Below are positions 59,244-64,000 of a DNA stretch of 64,000 nucleotides, in pieces. Position 1 is the first letter of the stretch, and each line of letters starts with the position of its first letter. The DNA lies in the NCBI GenBank assembly GCA_029216955.1, contig JANAVB010044017.1, positions 2,230,429 through 2,294,428 of the forward strand, read 5' to 3'. The notes under the pieces were generated by a model, which was given only the letters and a program-made list of their open reading frames with translations, made no database searches and was not told the origin of the DNA. A program made the position numbers and the translations under genes. The stretch is from Iris pallida. Taxonomy: Eukaryota > Streptophyta > Magnoliopsida > Asparagales > Iridaceae.

Positions 59244-60779
59244 TCAAGAACAACAACCCATCACATATATCCTAAGTATATCATCTGTATATATACATGA
59301 CTGATCAACCAAGGGTTAAGGCAGACTAAACTTATAAGGGTCTGAAACAATGCTTAGAACTAGGCTAAGGATGAATGGTTTGAATCAAGGGGACATGGTA
59401 TCTAGTGAAGGGTCTGCACACTGCCTATAAAGGTGATTAACACAAAGGAACTCAACACGAAGGAAACTTAACTAAAATGGAAAACTGAAACAAGTATAGG
59501 CTAAACAACATGTTTATAACCCTATACAACAATGGCCTATAGATACCAACTAACCTATATCCCATATGCCAATATCATCTGCAATCTATCTATGCAAATA
59601 GACCTCTCGGTCTTAGGTGAAACTACAACTATACTCAAAGGCAGGCTCTGGTTATGGGTGCCTCACTGGAAAAGGTAAGGGAAAGTAGTAATAATCATCA
59701 AGGATGTAAGGCATACTAACATCCTATGTGTAACTGGTTGGTATTATAGATAACAGGAGAATTATCTGCAATGGGTTACTATTCTAACACCAATGCTAAC
59801 TATCACCTCTAGGGTACAGACACTCTACAAGTCATCATACCATTATACTATGAAGGAACTACCTATGAATAAGCTCTACAAAACTAAATATCCCTACTCC
59901 TAAGTCATTTATAACAATAAAAAGGGTATGATGTTTTTTTAAACCTTCTCAAGATACAATCTGCTAATCATATGCGTCTGCCCAAAATCATGTTGTCTAG
60001 AGTCTTCATCATGCTAGTGAGCAAGGCTACGATAATCACAGAGTCCTTGACTAAGGTACGTACCACTAGGTTCATGGTATTTAAAATTTTTGCATTGCCG
60101 CATGCGACGACGAAAACCTTAAATTCCCATACCCAAGAAATACATCCGAAATTTGACTACATGTCCTCACTATGCCAACTAATACGACTATCGAAGATTC
60201 TAGATCCCATGATTTAGGTGACCTAGCCCATATGATTCTGAAGAAAAACAACATAACAAAAGAACAACATGACAAACTTAATAAATCAGCAAGGTCGCAC
60301 CTGCTGGTTTCTCTTGGTCTACTGCTGATGCTGCATAAATCACCGCTGCTGAGAGAAATCAGAAATGAATGGAGAAAATCTCTGTACAGATAGAGGTGCA
60401 CCTCCAATGTAGCAGAAATGCTAACCTGAGTTGGCACAACAGGAGCTGCGGTCTCGAGGCCTTAATGAACAGGACGAGAGGTGGCCAACCTCTCGATAGT
60501 ATCCCCCGAACCGAAGCGATGAGATCATCTTCATAACCATCATAAAGACGGATCAAACCAAGAAGCAATTACTGAGAATAAAGCGAAAAATCAAGGGAGG
60601 ATAGTTCATATTCAAGGGAAATCAATAAGCAGCAATTGGATAAAAGGAATCTGATTAAGAGTTTTTCCTAATGTGATTGAGTACCCCAAAAAAATCCTAA
60701 TCCTACTGCAGGCTGTAGTGATACTCTAGTTCGAATACCACTACATAAACTCAACCTGCATGGGCCACCACTAAAAATG
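58797..60779 (-). other. LARD-like internal region, non-coding
   Basis: On the minus strand the last bases before the 3' LTR read TTTCGAGGACGAAATTTTTA then AAGGTGGGTAGGAT. This looks like the end of a gypsy pol gene plus polypurine tract, a leftover from an autonomous ancestor. Minus-strand frames at 60081-60437 and 60359-60568 have no known domain. A standard tRNA-Met primer site does not follow the 5' LTR; TGGTATTCGAAC about 35 bases in is a weak candidate. Confidence 0.65.
59112..59289. repeat. Perfect 49-nt inverted repeat around (TA)n
   Basis: The arm at 59112-59160 (starts TACAGATGATATACTTAGG, ends GTTCTTGAGCA) is repeated exactly in reverse at 59241-59289. The 80-bp loop is pure TA, which can itself pair. 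TA also borders the left arm. Confidence 0.95.
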
Positions 60780-62416
60780 TGTCACGACCCGCACCCTCCG
60801 TGAGGGTACGAGTACGTAACAGCGCCCAGCCTACGCCGCAGTTTCGGCGGTAGAACGCTGTCCTATGTCAATCATCTAACAATATATAAGGTACCTGTAC
60901 AGTATATACACTCCGAATGGAGGTGACATAGTAATACAGTCTCAATCACATCTAAGGTGGAATACGGTAAATATAGATAGATATGAACAGAAGGAATCCA
61001 CAGAGGTACAATCCAGATAAAAACTAAGTGTCTATGATACATCTCCACAAACATCCAAAAGAAACAACTCCCAATATGTACAATAATGTATCAATGAGAA
61101 AGACAAGTAAGAGTCTAAGCTATCTATACTAAGCAAGGGGGGTATCATCCTCAGCAGCTGCCTGAACCTCCCCAGGGGTCCAGGTCGCGAGTGTCACCTA
61201 GGCAAGCTCTAAAGTAAGGGGTGCAGGGTTCCTCATCATCCTCTGTAAAATTTTCAACAGTCCAGTCAGGACAGGAACGATACAATTCATCAAGAAATTC
61301 CAAGTAAATGACAGAGAACTATAAAGCAGTTATAGACAGTTGTATTGATGAAAATGGCAGTTTGTATGAGTAATGATGTAGAAAGCAGTTAAGGTACAAG
61401 GAAAGTAAGGTAACTAAACAAGAAGAGAAACATAGCAAAGAAGACTATAAAAATAAGATCTAGCTGAACTAGAGTAACATAATGAGTTCAGATGGTACAA
61501 TATAAGTCGAGTGTAATCCCAATATGAGTCTAATATAAGATGAGTCGAATGTAATTCTAATCATTATTCTAATAAGGTGAATCGAATAAGGTGATACGAA
61601 TAAGGTGATACGAATAGTGATTCACATGATGTTCTAATAATGATTCGAATAAATTCTCCAAGTGTGTTTTAAAATACTTAGTTAGACATGTAAACGGCTA
61701 AGGGTAAATACGACACATCACACACCTGGCCGGGTGTGGAATGGCTATCGTTCGAATATTATTCACAGGAGGTGGTTCGAATAGTGGGAATGTTCACATG
61801 TCTAATCAAGTATTTCCCCGTCCATCTAATACAAATGAATCCAAAATCTGACACATCAATCGAATACAAGTCCAACTAGCACATGAAGATACGAATAGGT
61901 GGTTCGAATAGTGATTCGTATGGTGATTCGAATAATAGAGGTAAGACGAGTAAGTATGTGTGTCGTATACATGGATTCAGAAATAAAAATATGAGTTTGT
62001 AACAGAGAATCACATACAGCTAACTAGAACTGAAGTACAGTAATTGACAAATAAATGAGAGAACTATCAGAGAATATACTCGCCTGATAACTGAATGTCC
62101 GAAGAGGGTGTACTGCCTGAGGAGAGGTGTCTGTCTCCTAATCAGAGAAACACAAGTTACAACATGTCTAAAATAAGGAAATACACTGCTACAATGCTTC
62201 TACATGCTGTCTAGGTCAAACTAGGCTAAAGTCAACACTTGGTCAACTCTAGTCAACTATCTAGTCAAAGCTAGGTCAACTGGGTCAACATAGACTCAAT
62301 GAAGTCTCACTAGGCCTAACCAGTCTACCCTAGCTAGTACACACCATACAAATCCAAGGCTATACAAGCCATCACAAGTCACATATCAAGATACATCACA
62401 TTCATGCATATTCAAC

Positions 62417-62468
<52 letters not shown>

Positions 62469-64000
62469 AGAAAAGAACTAACATGTAAAGCTATGTGTGT
62501 GTGTAAACATGGAGGTGTACATGAAAAGAGAAATCAACACTAGTTATGAGTTTACACTACACATGGCACAAAGCTAACCCATCTACATTACACATGTATC
62601 ATACTTAACATGCATGGCTACAAGTATACATCTATATACATTAGAGTAGAGACTATTTAAGTTATAACTAACATGCATCTATACTTTACATAAATCTATA
62701 TATATTATAGCAATCATTTAGAGAAGGGTTACATGGCATGGTGGTTGATATAGAGTGGGGTGTCCTTGTGCAGAGGGTGAAGTTCATTCTCAGTTTAGTT
62801 CCACATTTACATATAAACTAAAGTGAGCTATCCCATAAACTGGTGTAACAAACAACATAAAATGAACAATGTTATCTGAAATCTGCCATTAAGCCAACAT
62901 CCCATATGCATACAGCTCATGCATTGTCTAATACTGAAATTAACTAATATTTCGAATTAAGGGGTTGAAGGTTAACATTACATTCATAGACATTCTACTA
63001 TATTGAAAACTGAAATTGGCTTGGCAATAGGAAAAAGAAGGTATATATGCTTACATGGACAGTTCAGTGTTCGAACAACCTAAAATGAACTAACATTCAA
63101 TCTAAATATCAGCTATGTATTGGTTCTATGTCTACATATAAAATATGATATTGCATTTACAATATTTATACATTATGCATTACTATCTATCATTACATAT
63201 ATACCTTGCATTTATATCTAGCATTCATTACATACTTTCATGCATGCATTGTATATCATTCTTTCATTCATGCATTTATGCATTGCTTACATATATTACA
63301 TTAATTGCATTCCTACATGCTTGCATTCAACCATATATATACATTAATGTAAAGAGGATATATATCATATATATATTATTTCATTCATCTAACATATCAT
63401 GCATTACATACTCTATATTCATTTAATATCCATACTACATAGGCTCATAGGTTACACAAAATGCATATATCGTATAGTCACTCTTTTACTTAAAACTAAT
63501 ACTGTACCAATTGGGCATTCACTAAATTCTAGGATTAAAGTATGTTGTAGTACTTCATGTTAGCTTTCCGAAACTTTAAACGGATCGCATTTTCGTGTCC
63601 GGAAGCTCCCGAAATCGCAAAAATACCGAAACGCGTTCGTCTTTCGTATAGCTGACACTCAAATAATTCTACAGAATGTTTCAGAAAGAATTTAGCTTAT
63701 TAAAATATATATTTAGAAAGCTAACTTCGATATGGTTCTTTTAAAAAAAACGGGAGATAAATTGGAGTTTTAAGCTAAAAGTTATGACATTTCTAAGTTG
63801 CTATTGCTACTAAAAACGTGGATAAAAATTATGACGAATTTGGGTAGTTTGAACAAAAGAACACAAGTATATAACATAATATATCAAGAACTCACTCTCT
63901 ACACTAATATATATATATGAGACACTATAGAACACATCTCCAATACAAAAATATGAGATTAAACATGTAATAATTTATTCATACATAACAACAACACATA
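60780..64000 (-). repeat. LARD-like 5' LTR, truncated by window end
   Basis: Matches 54558-57780 almost base for base, with the (TA)n shorter (about 62420-62465) and one extra GGTGAATCGAATAA unit near 61575. About 1.0 kb should remain beyond 64000. Confidence 0.9.

Larger units (their letters stand above)
54558..64000 (-). mobile_element. LARD-like non-autonomous LTR retrotransposon (runs off window)
   Basis: LTRs of 4239 bp (54558-58796) and at least 3221 bp (60780 to window end) surround a 1983-bp internal region without gag, protease, RT or integrase. This matches the LARD type: very large LTRs and a short non-coding core, mobilised by a partner element. Ends are TGTCACGACCCG... and ...GTGTTACA on the plus strand. 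It sits inside the gypsy 5' LTR, so it is the younger insertion. The two LTRs are very similar; differences include microsatellite length and one extra short repeat. Confidence 0.85.

Noticed and set aside
60081..60568. Minus-strand ORFs in the LARD core as possible gag
   Set aside because: No zinc knuckle, protease or capsid pattern; position alone is not evidence.

Overview
This is a plant nuclear window, very rich in transposable elements, with one recognisable host gene. It is AT-rich and full of (TA)n microsatellites. The gene has spliced exons, plant promoter motifs and a plastid-type transit peptide. Its GC-rich first exon hints at a monocot; that is inference only. I see no prokaryotic operon, CRISPR array, phage or bacterial-type defence or biosynthetic system.

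Layout, left to right. 1-1946: 3' part of a gypsy-type LTR. 1960-2846: broken LINE-type 3' end with an RNase H-like domain, split by a hAT-type MITE. 3241-4021: two palindromic MITEs embedded in (TA)n. 5671-22783: a chain of insertions into (TA)n tracts, namely a 5'-truncated LINE (6110-9107), Copia-1 (9140-14819) and Copia-2 (14952-22776), both Copia elements flanked by the 5-bp duplication TATAT. 22979-27945: several short DNA transposons with exact 8-bp target duplications, a SINE and two foldback elements.

28844-37495 (minus strand): the host gene, MORF9-like, a plastid RNA-editing factor of 243 codons in four exons. Its 7.75-kb first intron carries MITEs, a Mutator-like element with a nested hAT MITE, and a degenerate repeat family that resembles the end of exon 1 plus its splice donor. 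The second intron appears to be GC-AG. A telo box and two site II (GGCCCA) motifs lie just upstream of the ATG.

38549-43629: a Mutator-like element (9-bp duplication TATTTAATT, TIRs of nearly 200 bp) split by a 3.57-kb solo LTR (5-bp duplication ATCCC). 44530-45800: minus-strand Copia pol relic. 46262-54557: minus-strand gypsy/chromovirus-like element with gag, protease, RT, RNase H, integrase and a chromodomain-like tail, all broken. Its 5' LTR is interrupted by a second minus-strand LTR element starting at 54558. That element has 4.24-kb LTRs and only a 1.98-kb internal region without gag-pol, so it looks like a LARD (large non-autonomous retrotransposon). It runs out of the window.

The transposon genes do not work together with the host gene. 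None of their coding regions is intact; most Copia-2 breaks fit C-to-T or G-to-A change, as expected for methylated, silenced DNA. The most interesting points are the exon-like repeats in MORF9 intron 1, repeated use of (TA)n as an insertion site, nested Mutator-like elements with GC-rich cores, and the LARD-like element with a perfect 49-nt hairpin.
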